Assembly: GCA_045542335.1 (NCBI GenBank)
Contig: JAZQKV010000013.1
Location: 1 to 28,741, forward strand
From: CAKSUT01 sp045542335
Lineage (GTDB): Bacteria > Bacillota > Clostridia > Oscillospirales > CAG-382
Length of the DNA: 28,741 bases
Reading direction: 5' to 3'
Under the pieces are notes generated by a model. That model was not told the DNA's origin. It saw only the letters and a program-made list of their open reading frames with translations, and ran no database searches. Positions 1 to 6,776 of the stretch are shown here, one piece after another; within the stretch, counting starts at the first letter, position 1, and each line of letters begins with the position of its first letter. A program made the translations under genes and the position numbers.

Positions 1-520
1 ACCCCAAGGAGATCCTTAAGAACGTAGTTCTTAAGCGCATCTTTGGTTACTTTCTGTGCGAGTAGAAAGTAACACCCTCGTAAACCCGGTAAGGGTTTTC
101 GAGCTATAAGTTATGAGGGGAAAGGAAAAGGTTTAATAAAGCAAAGAAAGACCTCCCCTCTGCCTATGAAAACGGAGCGGAGCGGCTTGAGAATAACCTT
201 GAAGCCGTAAAATAACATTCAAATACAACTTACAAAACTTCTTTTGAAATCTGCGTAGCGACTTTCATACAAGCAGACGGTATCACATAAAGCTCTGCAC
301 CCCAAGGAGATTCTTAAGAACGTAGTTCTTAAGCGCATCTTTGGTTCCTTTCTATGCGAGTAGAAAGGAACACCCCCGTTCTCGGTAGAGAATAGAACAA
401 TAATAAGTCATAAGGGACAACGAATAGATTTAATAAAGCTCTCAAGAACAGAAAGTAACACCCTCGTTCTCGGTAGAGAATAGAACAATTATAAGTTATG
501 AGGGGAAACGAAAAGATTAA
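1..520. repeat. Hairpin-rich intergenic repeat, two full copies and one partial
   Basis: This stretch has no convincing gene. Copy 1 covers about 1-150 and copy 2 about 299-440; both begin ACCCCAAGGAGAT. A third, 5'-truncated copy runs about 449-520. Each full copy contains three local hairpins in the same order. The first is the perfect palindrome CTTAAGAAC-GTA-GTTCTTAAG (15-35 and 313-333). The second is a 10-11 bp stem around a TGCGAG loop (46-73 and 344-371). The third is a stem closed over a GGTA loop (77-103; 379-392; and within 464-480). The copies differ inside the stems in ways that keep pairing. I do not recognise a named family. It may be a small mobile palindromic element or a repeated structured RNA. 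Positions 150-298 hold nothing I can identify. Confidence 0.75.
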
Positions 521-566
521 ATTATAACAAAAAAGAACACAGGTTCTATATATTAACAAAATAAAC

Positions 567-595
567 TTGAAAATTTAGAACATTTGTGCTATAAT
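567..595 (+). promoter_or_regulatory. Strong sigma-A-type promoter for the holin/amidase pair
   Basis: TTGAAA at 567-572 and TATAAT at 590-595 are separated by exactly 17 nt, and the -10 is preceded by TG (TGCTATAAT, an extended -10). Transcription would start near 602, giving a leader of about 78 nt before the holin start codon. Confidence 0.8.
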
Positions 596-602
596 AATAA
601 AA

Positions 603-644
603 GCAGAGTGAAAAACGGCATGGTAATCTGCCTTACCAATGCCG
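603..644 (+). promoter_or_regulatory. Leader hairpin, possible pseudoknot, before the holin gene
   Basis: CGGCATGGTAA (616-626) pairs with TTACCAATGCCG (633-644) to give an 11-bp stem with one bulged A and the loop TCTGCC. The loop bases TCTGC (627-631) are complementary to GCAGA at 603-607, just upstream of the stem, so an H-type pseudoknot is possible. No U-tract follows, so it is not an intrinsic terminator. It matches no riboswitch class I recognise. Confidence 0.4.
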
Positions 645-679
645 GAATATAAAATCATATAAGAAATAAGGAGAAATAA

Positions 680-1129
680 ATGAATATGCTAAAATTGAAG
701 CTGATAACGGTAACAGGCGTTGCCGCAGGCGCACTGACCTATCTTTTCGGGGCTTGGAACGCCGCAATGGCAACGCTCATAATTTTCATGGCGGTTGACT
801 ATGTCACAGGTCTTGTTGTGGCAGGAATTTTTCATAACAGTCCCAAAACCGCCGAGGGTACGCTCGAATCCCTTGCAGGCTGGAAGGGTATCTGCCGAAA
901 GGGAATGACGCTTCTTGTGGTGCTTATCGCACACAGACTTGATCTTGCGGTGGGAACGGCTTTTATAAGGGATGCCGTTGTTTTCGGATATATTGCAAAC
1001 GAAACCGTGTCAATAATCGAAAACGCAGGTCTTATGGGGATTCCAATGCCATCTGCAATCAAAAAAGCGGTTGAAATTCTCAAAACAAAGGAAAGCGAGG
1101 TGCATGGCAATGAATCTTTCAGAAATTAA
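680..1129 (+). CDS. Phage-type holin (Phage_holin_4 / TcdE-like family)
   Basis: A 149-residue membrane protein. Hydrophobic segments lie at about residues 6-24, 28-50 and 70-92, with a further weakly hydrophobic stretch before residue 125 and a charged C-terminal tail. The segment order, the AVDYVTGL motif after the second segment and the GWKGICRKG basic loop fit the TcdE/phage holin 4 family. These small proteins form lesions in the cytoplasmic membrane so that a murein hydrolase can reach the wall, and in some clostridia they assist toxin release. The start is supported by AAGGAG at 668-673, six bases before the ATG. The 3' end overlaps the amidase gene by about 20 nt, so the two are almost certainly translated together. 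No other phage gene is seen in the window, although its left edge is unknown. Confidence 0.86.
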   Translation: MNMLKLKLITVTGVAAGALTYLFGAWNAAMATLIIFMAVDYVTGLVVAGIFHNSPKTAEGTLESLAGWKGICRKGMTLLVVLIAHRLDLAVGTAFIRDAVVFGYIANETVSIIENAGLMGIPMPSAIKKAVEILKTKESEVHGNESFRN

Positions 1130-1757
1130 GTCCATGCCCTGCAACAAGGCAAACTACACGCCCGGAAGAACCGAGCCGATAAAATACATTGTTATTCACT
1201 ACACCGCCGGTACAAACGACACCGCAAGGGCAAACGGCGTGTATTTTTCACGTCTTACCGTTCAGGCGTCAGCGCATTATTTTGTTGACGACAACGAGGT
1301 TATCCGCACCGTTGAGGACGGCGATTCCGCATGGCATTGCGGCGCAAAGACCTACACTCATCCCGAATGTCGCAACTCAAACAGCATCGGTATTGAGATG
1401 TGTTCAAGGCTTTCCGGCGGCGTTTACAGCATAAGCGACGAAACCGTTCGCCGCACAGTTGACCTTACAAAAACTCTCATGAGAAAATACAATATCCCTG
1501 CCGAAAACGTTATCCGTCATTTTGACGTCACAGGAAAACGTTGTCCCGAGCCCTTCGTGCGAATCCCTGCTCTCTGGGACGATTTTAAGGCACGAATCTC
1601 CGCACCGGTGCACGATTACGCAAGTGTCAACGATATTGTCTGGGAGCTTGCCAACCGAAAAATCATCACTAATAAAGAACTCTGGCTCGAAAAGCTTGAG
1701 CAAGATGTCAATGCCTATTGGCTCGCTCGTAAAATGTGCCTGTATCTTTGCAGATAA
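1110..1757 (+). CDS. N-acetylmuramoyl-L-alanine amidase (Amidase_2 endolysin)
   Basis: A peptidoglycan amidase of about 215 residues that cleaves the bond between N-acetylmuramate and L-alanine of the stem peptide. The zinc ligands of the T7-lysozyme-like fold can be read: His in VIHYTAG near the N-terminus, then His and Cys in IRHFDVTGKRCPEP about 120 residues later. ASAHYFVDD and GDSAWHCG are also typical of the family. The last 50 residues form a separate small domain of unknown role, perhaps wall binding. There is no signal peptide, as expected when a holin provides access. The ATG at 1110 is chosen because GAGGTG (1097-1102) sits 7 nt upstream; ATG at 1104 is possible, and a TTG at 1071 would be deep inside the holin gene. 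The gene overlaps the holin and forms the second half of a lysis cassette. Confidence 0.93.
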   Translation: MNLSEIKSMPCNKANYTPGRTEPIKYIVIHYTAGTNDTARANGVYFSRLTVQASAHYFVDDNEVIRTVEDGDSAWHCGAKTYTHPECRNSNSIGIEMCSRLSGGVYSISDETVRRTVDLTKTLMRKYNIPAENVIRHFDVTGKRCPEPFVRIPALWDDFKARISAPVHDYASVNDIVWELANRKIITNKELWLEKLEQDVNAYWLARKMCLYLCR

Positions 1758-1780
1758 CCTGATTAAGTTTTAGGTGTTGC

Positions 1781-1818
1781 CCAAAGGGGGTGCTTTTCGA
1801 GAAAAGCACCCCCTTTGG
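1781..1818. terminator. 18-bp perfect hairpin after the amidase gene
   Basis: CCAAAGGGGGTGCTTTTC (1781-1798) is the exact reverse complement of 1801-1818, with GA between the arms. It lies 23 nt after the amidase stop and probably ends transcription, but no T-run follows on the + strand, so its class is uncertain. It could equally be an intergenic palindromic element. Confidence 0.5.
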
Positions 1819-1942
1819 AATCCCCCGAAAAGCTTTATAATGGTGTGAATTTTTATATAGAAACAAAAATAACCCGGCTTTGTAAGTATAAGTCAGGCTG
1901 AAGTTGTTTTTTTATTATTCCTGTTTTGAAGTTTTTGGGATT

Positions 1943-1998
1943 TTCAAGGACTTTTATCAAAAAGTCCTTGAACAGGGGCATGGGGACGGAGTCCCCAT
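1943..1998 (-). terminator. Twin hairpins downstream of fucI
   Basis: Read on the - strand after the fucI stop, the first hairpin is ATGGGGAC-TCC-GTCCCCAT (8 bp, 1980-1998). A second follows at once, with 13-bp perfect arms (1943-1955 and 1960-1972) around a 4-nt loop. Only short T-runs follow. Together they probably end fucI transcription. The remainder of 1819-1942 holds nothing recognisable. Confidence 0.5.
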
Positions 1999-2027
1999 AT
2001 TAAACATTTGGCAATATAAAAGACTAA

Positions 2028-3791
2028 TCAATACAAAGGACCGAAGTTTGCGCAAGCTCTGAAGTCTGCGCTTTCTTTATCCTGGGTACCGAAGAGGGAC
2101 CAGGCGGAGGGGCGGAAGATTTTATCGTCGTCCACGTTGTGCATAGCAACGGGGATTCTGAGCATGGAGGCGAGGGTGATGAGGTCAGCGCCGACGTGAC
2201 CGGGGCAGAGGGAGCAGTGGTTTGCGCCCCAGTTTGCCATAACGGAGTAAACGTCCTTGAACGCACCCTCACCGGTAACTCTGGGAGCGAACCATGTGCA
2301 GGGCCATGTGGGGTCGGTTCTGTCGAGGAGTTTGCGATGAACGTCTTCCTCGAGGTCAACGGTGTAGCCCTCTGCAATCTGCATAACGGGTCCGAGTCCC
2401 TTTACAATGTTGATTCTTACCATTGTCATGGGCATACCGCCGAGAGTTGTGAAGGTGGAGCTGTATCCGCCGCCACGGAAGTAGCCGAGATTTGCGGTGC
2501 TCCAGGTGGTGTTCTTGAGGCACTCATTCTTTTCTTCTTCGGTGATTTCCCAATAGTGCTTCATTGTGGGATTGCCGTTTTCATCCTTGCATCTGCCTGT
2601 GCCGTCAAGGGAAGCAGCACCGGAGTTGATAAGGTGAATAAAGCCGTTTTCGCCACCCTTGGGCATATCCTTGCCGGTTACACGCTTAACTGCGTCGGGG
2701 CTCCAATAGGTTCTTACATCGCAGAACACCTGCGCCTTGTTTGTGAGAAGCTTGCCAAAGAGCATTGCAACGCCGTTGAGAGAGTCGTTCTCGGTTGCAA
2801 GCACATAAGGCTCACGGATTCCGTTCCAGTCAAAGGAGGAGTTGAGCATTGCTTCCATAAAGTCGCCGTTGGGGAGATAGTCTGTCCACTGACGCTGACC
2901 CTGGAAACCGCCTGCAATTGCGTTGTGACCGTTGGATTCTTCAACAAAGCCCATTTCAGCAAGCTTGGGGTTGCCACGGAGAAGGTCACGGGCAATCATT
3001 GTCATCTTTACAACATATTCCCAGTCCGCATCCATGCGCTCTCTTGAAAGGGGAACTTCGTTGATTTCAAGACCCTCCTTGCAGTTTTCCTTGACCCACT
3101 TGAGAGCTCTGTCAAATTCCTCGTGGTCATAAATGCCAAGGTCAATTCTTCTCTGAATTTCAATCATGTCAATGTATTCGCAACGCATTCCGAGGTAATC
3201 CTGGAAGAAATTGTCGTTAACCATTGAGCCTGCAATACCCATGGACACACCGCCGATGGAAAGATAGCTCTGTGTCTTCATGAGAGCAACCGCAAGACCT
3301 GCTCTGCCGAAAGCAAGAAGCTTTTCTGCAACGTCTTCGGGGATGTCTTCAATCATGGGAATGTCCTGTACATCGTGACCGTAAATGGAGAACGCAGGCA
3401 TACCCTTCTGATTGTGTCCGGCAAGAGCTGCCGCAAGAAATACTGCGCCGGGACGCTCGGTGCCGTTGAAGCCGAAAATTGCCTTGGGAATGTCGGGAGT
3501 GAGGTCAAGAACCTCTGTGCCGTAGCACCAGCAGCCTGTTACTGTAACGGAAAGTCCAACATTTTCCTTGCTGAATTTCTCTGTGCAGGCTGCAGCTTCA
3601 GCCGCACCACCAATGTTCTGGTCTGCAATTACGCACTTAACAGGTGTGCCGTCAGGGTAACGGAGATTTTCCTCATAAAGCTTTGCAACAGCCTTTGCCA
3701 TTGCTGTAATCTGAGCCTCCTGGCTCTCTCTGATGCCCTTTCTTCTTCCGTCAATGGTCGGACGGATGCCAATTTTTGGGTAGTTTGCCAT
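2028..3791 (-). CDS. fucI: L-fucose isomerase
   Basis: A 587-residue cytoplasmic aldose-ketose isomerase that converts L-fucose to L-fuculose (also D-arabinose to D-ribulose), the first step of fucose catabolism. The length is close to the 591 residues of the E. coli enzyme. The manganese ligands E337, D361 and H528 of the E. coli enzyme correspond to E334 (LATEND), D358 (VFCDVRTYWSP) and H525 (GANHCSLCPGH), a constant offset of three. The N-terminal substrate motif GIRPTIDGRRKGIRESQE and the C-terminal ANFGPLY are also family signatures. The ATG at 3791 has a GGAAG ribosome site. No fucose kinase, aldolase or permease lies nearby, so the gene is isolated from its pathway here. It is followed by two hairpins and preceded by an 81-nt gap after apbE in which I see no clear promoter. 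Confidence 0.96.
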   Translation of the reverse strand: MANYPKIGIRPTIDGRRKGIRESQEAQITAMAKAVAKLYEENLRYPDGTPVKCVIADQNIGGAAEAAACTEKFSKENVGLSVTVTGCWCYGTEVLDLTPDIPKAIFGFNGTERPGAVFLAAALAGHNQKGMPAFSIYGHDVQDIPMIEDIPEDVAEKLLAFGRAGLAVALMKTQSYLSIGGVSMGIAGSMVNDNFFQDYLGMRCEYIDMIEIQRRIDLGIYDHEEFDRALKWVKENCKEGLEINEVPLSRERMDADWEYVVKMTMIARDLLRGNPKLAEMGFVEESNGHNAIAGGFQGQRQWTDYLPNGDFMEAMLNSSFDWNGIREPYVLATENDSLNGVAMLFGKLLTNKAQVFCDVRTYWSPDAVKRVTGKDMPKGGENGFIHLINSGAASLDGTGRCKDENGNPTMKHYWEITEEEKNECLKNTTWSTANLGYFRGGGYSSTFTTLGGMPMTMVRINIVKGLGPVMQIAEGYTVDLEEDVHRKLLDRTDPTWPCTWFAPRVTGEGAFKDVYSVMANWGANHCSLCPGHVGADLITLASMLRIPVAMHNVDDDKIFRPSAWSLFGTQDKESADFRACANFGPLY

Positions 3792-3872
3792 AACAATCTT
3801 CCTTTCAAGTTTATTTGAGTGGTTTATTCGCTTTAAAATATGCCCTCTTTACAGGCTATTTACACTTTGTTT

Positions 3873-4937
3873 TCACTCTGAAAGCTTTTCGCAACCGTTT
3901 ATCCCCACACTTTCAGAGAAACAGTTGAAATCAAGGCCGTCGGAGAAATAAACATTTCCGTTGTCGGTTATAAGAACAACCTCGAAATCAAGCTCTCCGC
4001 TGTTATAAAAATCCTTTGCCTTGTCAAGACCCATGACAAAAAGTGCCGTGGAAAGAGCATCTGCAACTGCGGCGGGATTGTCATAAGAGCTTTTTTCGGA
4101 GCAAATCACCGCCACGCTTGCAAGACCGCTGTCAGAGGGGAAGCCTGTTTGGGCGTCAAGAATGTGATGATACTTTTTGCCGTCAATTTCGTAAAATCGC
4201 TCATACGCACCCGAAACGGAGATGAAGCAATCGGTTACATTTGCTGTTCCCACAAGCTCGTCCGTTTTAAAGGGGTTTTTTATGCCGACTGTCCAGAAGC
4301 CCTTACCCTTGTTGCTTTCGGATTCGCCCATCACGGCAATGTTACCGCCGAGATTGAGCATTGCATCGCTGATGCCGTTTTCACGGAGAAGCGAAACGGC
4401 TTTTCCTGCGGCATATCCCTTTGCAATACCGCCGAAATCAAGCTTTGCAAAAAGATTTGTGCGGCTTATGTGCGAGTCCTCAAACACAACTGAGGAAGAA
4501 GTTGCGTGTTCGGCATAAAGCTTTATAATGTCGTTTTCGGGCAAAACTCCCGAGGTCCCTGCGCTTTCCCATGCTTCTGCAAGCGCACCAACGAAGGGAT
4601 TATATGCGCCGCCGGTGATTTCGTGTACGGAAAAAGCGGTGTTAAAAAGGCTTTTTGCATCGGGATTCAGCGTGATGAGGTCGGTGGGAGTGGAGTTGTT
4701 GAGCTTAAAAATTGTGCTTTCGGAATATGTCTTTGAAAATGTCTTTTCAAGCACGTAAACAACATTTTTTGCGTCACGCATGATTTCGGAGCTTGCGTCC
4801 TTAACCTTGAAATACATGAAAGTGTCCATGGAAAAAAAGGATTCCTCAAGGTAATTTATGCGTGCGCCCATGCATGAGCAGAGCGTTGTCGTGCAGACGA
4901 GAGCAAGGGCAAAAAGCAAGCAAAGTGTTCTTTTCAT
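3873..4937 (-). CDS. apbE: FAD:protein FMN transferase (ApbE family lipoprotein)
   Basis: A 354-residue extracytoplasmic enzyme that attaches FMN to Ser/Thr residues of partner proteins, with FAD as donor. The N-terminus has a lipoprotein signal: KR, a hydrophobic stretch, and the lipobox LCSC with Cys22 as the predicted lipid anchor. Family motifs appear in order: SMDTFMYF (36-43), GGAYNPFVGAL (109-119), LDFGGIAKGYAAGKA (166-180), NLGGNIAVMG (195-204), YHHILDAQTGFPSDSG (256-271) and VADALSTALFVMG (291-303), which carries the Asp and Thr that bind magnesium in the family. The ATG at 4937 is chosen over an upstream in-frame start at 4985 because it gives the signal peptide, has GGAGGTG upstream, and lies 1 nt after the stop of the Gx gene, implying translational coupling. 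The target protein to be flavinylated is not visible in this window. Confidence 0.95.
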   Translation of the reverse strand: MKRTLCLLFALALVCTTTLCSCMGARINYLEESFFSMDTFMYFKVKDASSEIMRDAKNVVYVLEKTFSKTYSESTIFKLNNSTPTDLITLNPDAKSLFNTAFSVHEITGGAYNPFVGALAEAWESAGTSGVLPENDIIKLYAEHATSSSVVFEDSHISRTNLFAKLDFGGIAKGYAAGKAVSLLRENGISDAMLNLGGNIAVMGESESNKGKGFWTVGIKNPFKTDELVGTANVTDCFISVSGAYERFYEIDGKKYHHILDAQTGFPSDSGLASVAVICSEKSSYDNPAAVADALSTALFVMGLDKAKDFYNSGELDFEVVLITDNGNVYFSDGLDFNCFSESVGINGCEKLSE

Positions 4938-4938
4938 G

Positions 4939-5514
4939 TCACGCCGCACCTCCCGAAATAAATGCAAGACCGCCTGTTTTAACATAGATTATATTCGCCG
5001 CTGTGCCTGTCACAATTCCCGTTGCCACCGCCGCAAGACCAATCAGCGGAAACAGCGTCATAACCTCGCCAAGACCTGTTACAACGCTTGCCGCCGCAAG
5101 CTGACCGACAACGTGGAAAAACGCTCCCACAACGGAAATGCCTGCAAGCGTGCAGAATTTTTCAAGTGCGCCGCTTTTTGCGACAAGCCACATTGACGAA
5201 ACCGCCATAACTCCGCCGCAGAGCGAGATTATAAACCCAACAGGGTTGCCGAAGCAAAGAAAAGTGATTATGCACCGAGCCGCCATTGTCGCAAAGGCAC
5301 AGCCTGCTCCAACGCATATCAGTGCGCCGAGAATTGCGATGTTTGCAAGTCCGAGTTTTACCCCGGGGATCGGGATAAGGGCGTTCACTCCGGAAAGATT
5401 CTCCGCAAAGGAGATTGCCACCGCAAGAGCCGTGAACATTCCGCCGAGAGCCACCGAATTTATGCGTTTTTTTCTCACAGAGGACGTTTCCTTGAGTCCT
5501 TTCTGACTTTTCAT
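4939..5514 (-). CDS. Gx transporter family membrane protein (Hpre_diP_synt_I; EetB-like)
   Basis: A polytopic membrane protein of 191 residues with about five hydrophobic segments. Its Gly/Ala-rich NPVGFIISLCGGVMAVSSMW region and GVNALIPIPGVKLGLANI motif are typical of PF07456. The family is often labelled heptaprenyl diphosphate synthase component I, but its members look like small ECF-type membrane subunits. One member, EetB, works in flavin-based extracellular electron transfer. The ATG at 5514 is preferred: GGAG lies 7-8 nt upstream and the promoter TATAAT sits just before it. The longer TTG start at 5541 would fall inside that promoter. It is coupled to apbE, whose ATG follows after 1 nt. 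The pairing suggests movement of flavin or quinone precursors across the membrane for ApbE; the substrate is inferred, not shown. Confidence 0.9.
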   Translation of the reverse strand: MKSQKGLKETSSVRKKRINSVALGGMFTALAVAISFAENLSGVNALIPIPGVKLGLANIAILGALICVGAGCAFATMAARCIITFLCFGNPVGFIISLCGGVMAVSSMWLVAKSGALEKFCTLAGISVVGAFFHVVGQLAAASVVTGLGEVMTLFPLIGLAAVATGIVTGTAANIIYVKTGGLAFISGGAA

Positions 5515-5532
5515 ATACTTTCTCCAAACAAT

Positions 5533-5561
5533 ATTATACAATGAATCGGGTTAATTTTCAA
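5533..5561 (-). promoter_or_regulatory. Promoter of the Gx-apbE operon
   Basis: On the - strand, TTGAAA (5561-5556) and TATAAT (5538-5533) are separated by 17 nt, immediately before the GGAG site of the Gx gene. The -35 box overlaps one arm of an inverted repeat (5550-5560 / 5586-5596). Confidence 0.8.
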
Positions 5562-5596
5562 GATGCAAAACTAACTTTAACTTGATGAAAATTAAC
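5550..5596. promoter_or_regulatory. Inverted repeat over the Gx promoter, candidate operator
   Basis: GTTAATTTTCA (5550-5560) is the exact reverse complement of TGAAAATTAAC (5586-5596). The arms are 25 nt apart, and the left arm covers most of the -35 box, as expected for a repressor or a dimeric regulator. The regulator is not identified. Confidence 0.4.
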
Positions 5597-5655
5597 TTGT
5601 TTTCTCAAAATCAAGCAACAATCAACAAAAAACAACACGCATTTTCTGCATTTGC

Positions 5656-6081
5656 TTATCCTGCAACTGCATCAGCAGAATGAGAGCTGTTTTGTTGCGG
5701 GGCGGGACGGTTTTTGTCGGCATATGCCGCAGTTACGGCGACCTTGTTTGGTACGCAAACTGCGTTGCCTGAAAAATGAGCTTTATCCTTGCTTACGCCG
5801 TCCATTTCCATGCAGACACCGTCGGGGCAATCGGACCGGCTGATATATGCCCTGCCGTTGTGAACGGTGACAAAGGTGTGACCGCCGTCGGGGGAAAAGG
5901 AGGTGTCGATGTCAAGGGGGAGTGTGGTGCAAAGCTCGCCGTCAAGGTAAACATTTGCGTATTTGGGGGTGTTTTTGTCGATGAAAATGTCGGCGGCAAG
6001 GGGAATGAGGCACAATGCCACAAGAATTGCGGTTATTAAAATGTCGCCGACAAGGCTTCGCTTACCAAATCGGATAATCAT
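5656..6081 (-). CDS. NusG domain II membrane-anchored protein (EetA-like)
   Basis: A 141-residue protein with one N-terminal membrane segment (about residues 10-34) and an extracytoplasmic domain of the NusG domain II family (PF07009). The signature SRSDCPDGVC (Cys85, Cys90) followed by NAVCVPNKVAV (Cys109) is characteristic. Despite the name, this family is not the NusG transcription factor. It typically travels with Gx transporters and ApbE and is related to EetA of extracellular electron transfer systems. The residues after 118 form an unusual Gln/Ser/His-rich tail. The start overlaps the end of the MBL hydrolase gene by 20 nt, so it is coupled to that gene, and the Gx-apbE pair downstream has its own promoter. 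Role in electron transfer is inference from family and context. Confidence 0.87.
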   Translation of the reverse strand: MIIRFGKRSLVGDILITAILVALCLIPLAADIFIDKNTPKYANVYLDGELCTTLPLDIDTSFSPDGGHTFVTVHNGRAYISRSDCPDGVCMEMDGVSKDKAHFSGNAVCVPNKVAVTAAYADKNRPAPQQNSSHSADAVAG

Positions 6082-6700
6082 TTTTAAGATAGGGATTGTC
6101 CTGTATCTCGGTTTTTATGTCGGTGGTTTCGCCGTGACCGGGATAGAGGACAAAATCGTGGTTAAGGGTGGTGATTCTTTCAAGGGATTTTTTGATAGTT
6201 GCAAAGCTTCCGCCGGGGAAATCGGTTCTTCCGATTGTGCCTTGGAAGAGGGTGTCGCCGGTGAAAACGATGCCGTCCTCATGGCAAATATAGCAAACCG
6301 AGCCGGGCGTGTGACCGGGGGTGTGCATGACCTCGAGGGTGACGTCTCCGAAGATGAGTTTTTCGCCGTCGGAAAGAGTTGTGACCTCGCCCTGAACTTC
6401 ATAATCCTTGCCGGTTGCCATGGAGGAGAGATTGAGCATACCGATTGTAAGACCCTGTTTATCCTCGGAATGAATATACATGGGAAGCGGTTTTTTGAGC
6501 TCGGAATTTATTTCGTTTGTCGCCATAATATGATCAAAATGCATATGTGTAAAGAGAATTGCAACGGGGGAAAGACCCTGCAATTCACAGGCACGAAGTA
6601 TTGCATCTCCGTCGGAGCCGGGGTCTACAATAAGGCATTTTCCGTTTCCGATGTCGGCAATATAACAGTTTGAGGCGAGAGGGAGGGGGATTATGCGCAT
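6062..6700 (-). CDS. MBL-fold metallo-hydrolase (glyoxalase II-like)
   Basis: A soluble 212-residue metallo-beta-lactamase-fold hydrolase. The metal ligands are clear: THMHFDH (about residues 51-57), HTPGHTPGS with the next His (near 129), GDTLF with its Asp (near 150), and LYPGHG with the last His (near 192). The compact size and the DTLFQGTIGRTDFPGG loop fit the YcbL/glyoxalase II-like group, which hydrolyses small thioesters. The true substrate is unknown. AAAGGAGG lies 8 nt before the ATG. Only 34 nt separate it from the terminator behind valS, so it probably depends on readthrough from valS. It overlaps the NusG-II gene. Confidence 0.9.
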   Translation of the reverse strand: MRIIPLPLASNCYIADIGNGKCLIVDPGSDGDAILRACELQGLSPVAILFTHMHFDHIMATNEINSELKKPLPMYIHSEDKQGLTIGMLNLSSMATGKDYEVQGEVTTLSDGEKLIFGDVTLEVMHTPGHTPGSVCYICHEDGIVFTGDTLFQGTIGRTDFPGGSFATIKKSLERITTLNHDFVLYPGHGETTDIKTEIQDNPYLKNDYPIW

Positions 6701-6734
6701 GGTGTTGCCTCCTTTTGTTTCATGGTTTTAAAAT

Positions 6735-6765
6735 CCCCTGCCGAAGCGGTTGCCCACGGCAGGGG
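6735..6765 (-). terminator. Terminator after valS
   Basis: CCCCTGCCG (6735-6743) and CGGCAGGGG (6757-6765) form a 9-bp GC-rich stem 11 nt beyond the valS stop. On the - strand it is followed by ATTTTAAAA, a short T-run that suggests partial rather than complete termination. Confidence 0.7.
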
Positions 6766-6776
6766 TGATTTGTTTT

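Noticed and set aside
1..520. CRISPR array
   Set aside because: Only two to three long, diverged copies with internal hairpins and no regular spacers or cas genes.
329..559. A 76-codon - strand open frame at the left end
   Set aside because: It runs through the hairpin repeats and has no ribosome site; its frame is broken in the other repeat copy.
2139..3047. A 302-codon + strand open frame
   Set aside because: Antisense to fucI, which has all metal ligands; no motif or ribosome site.
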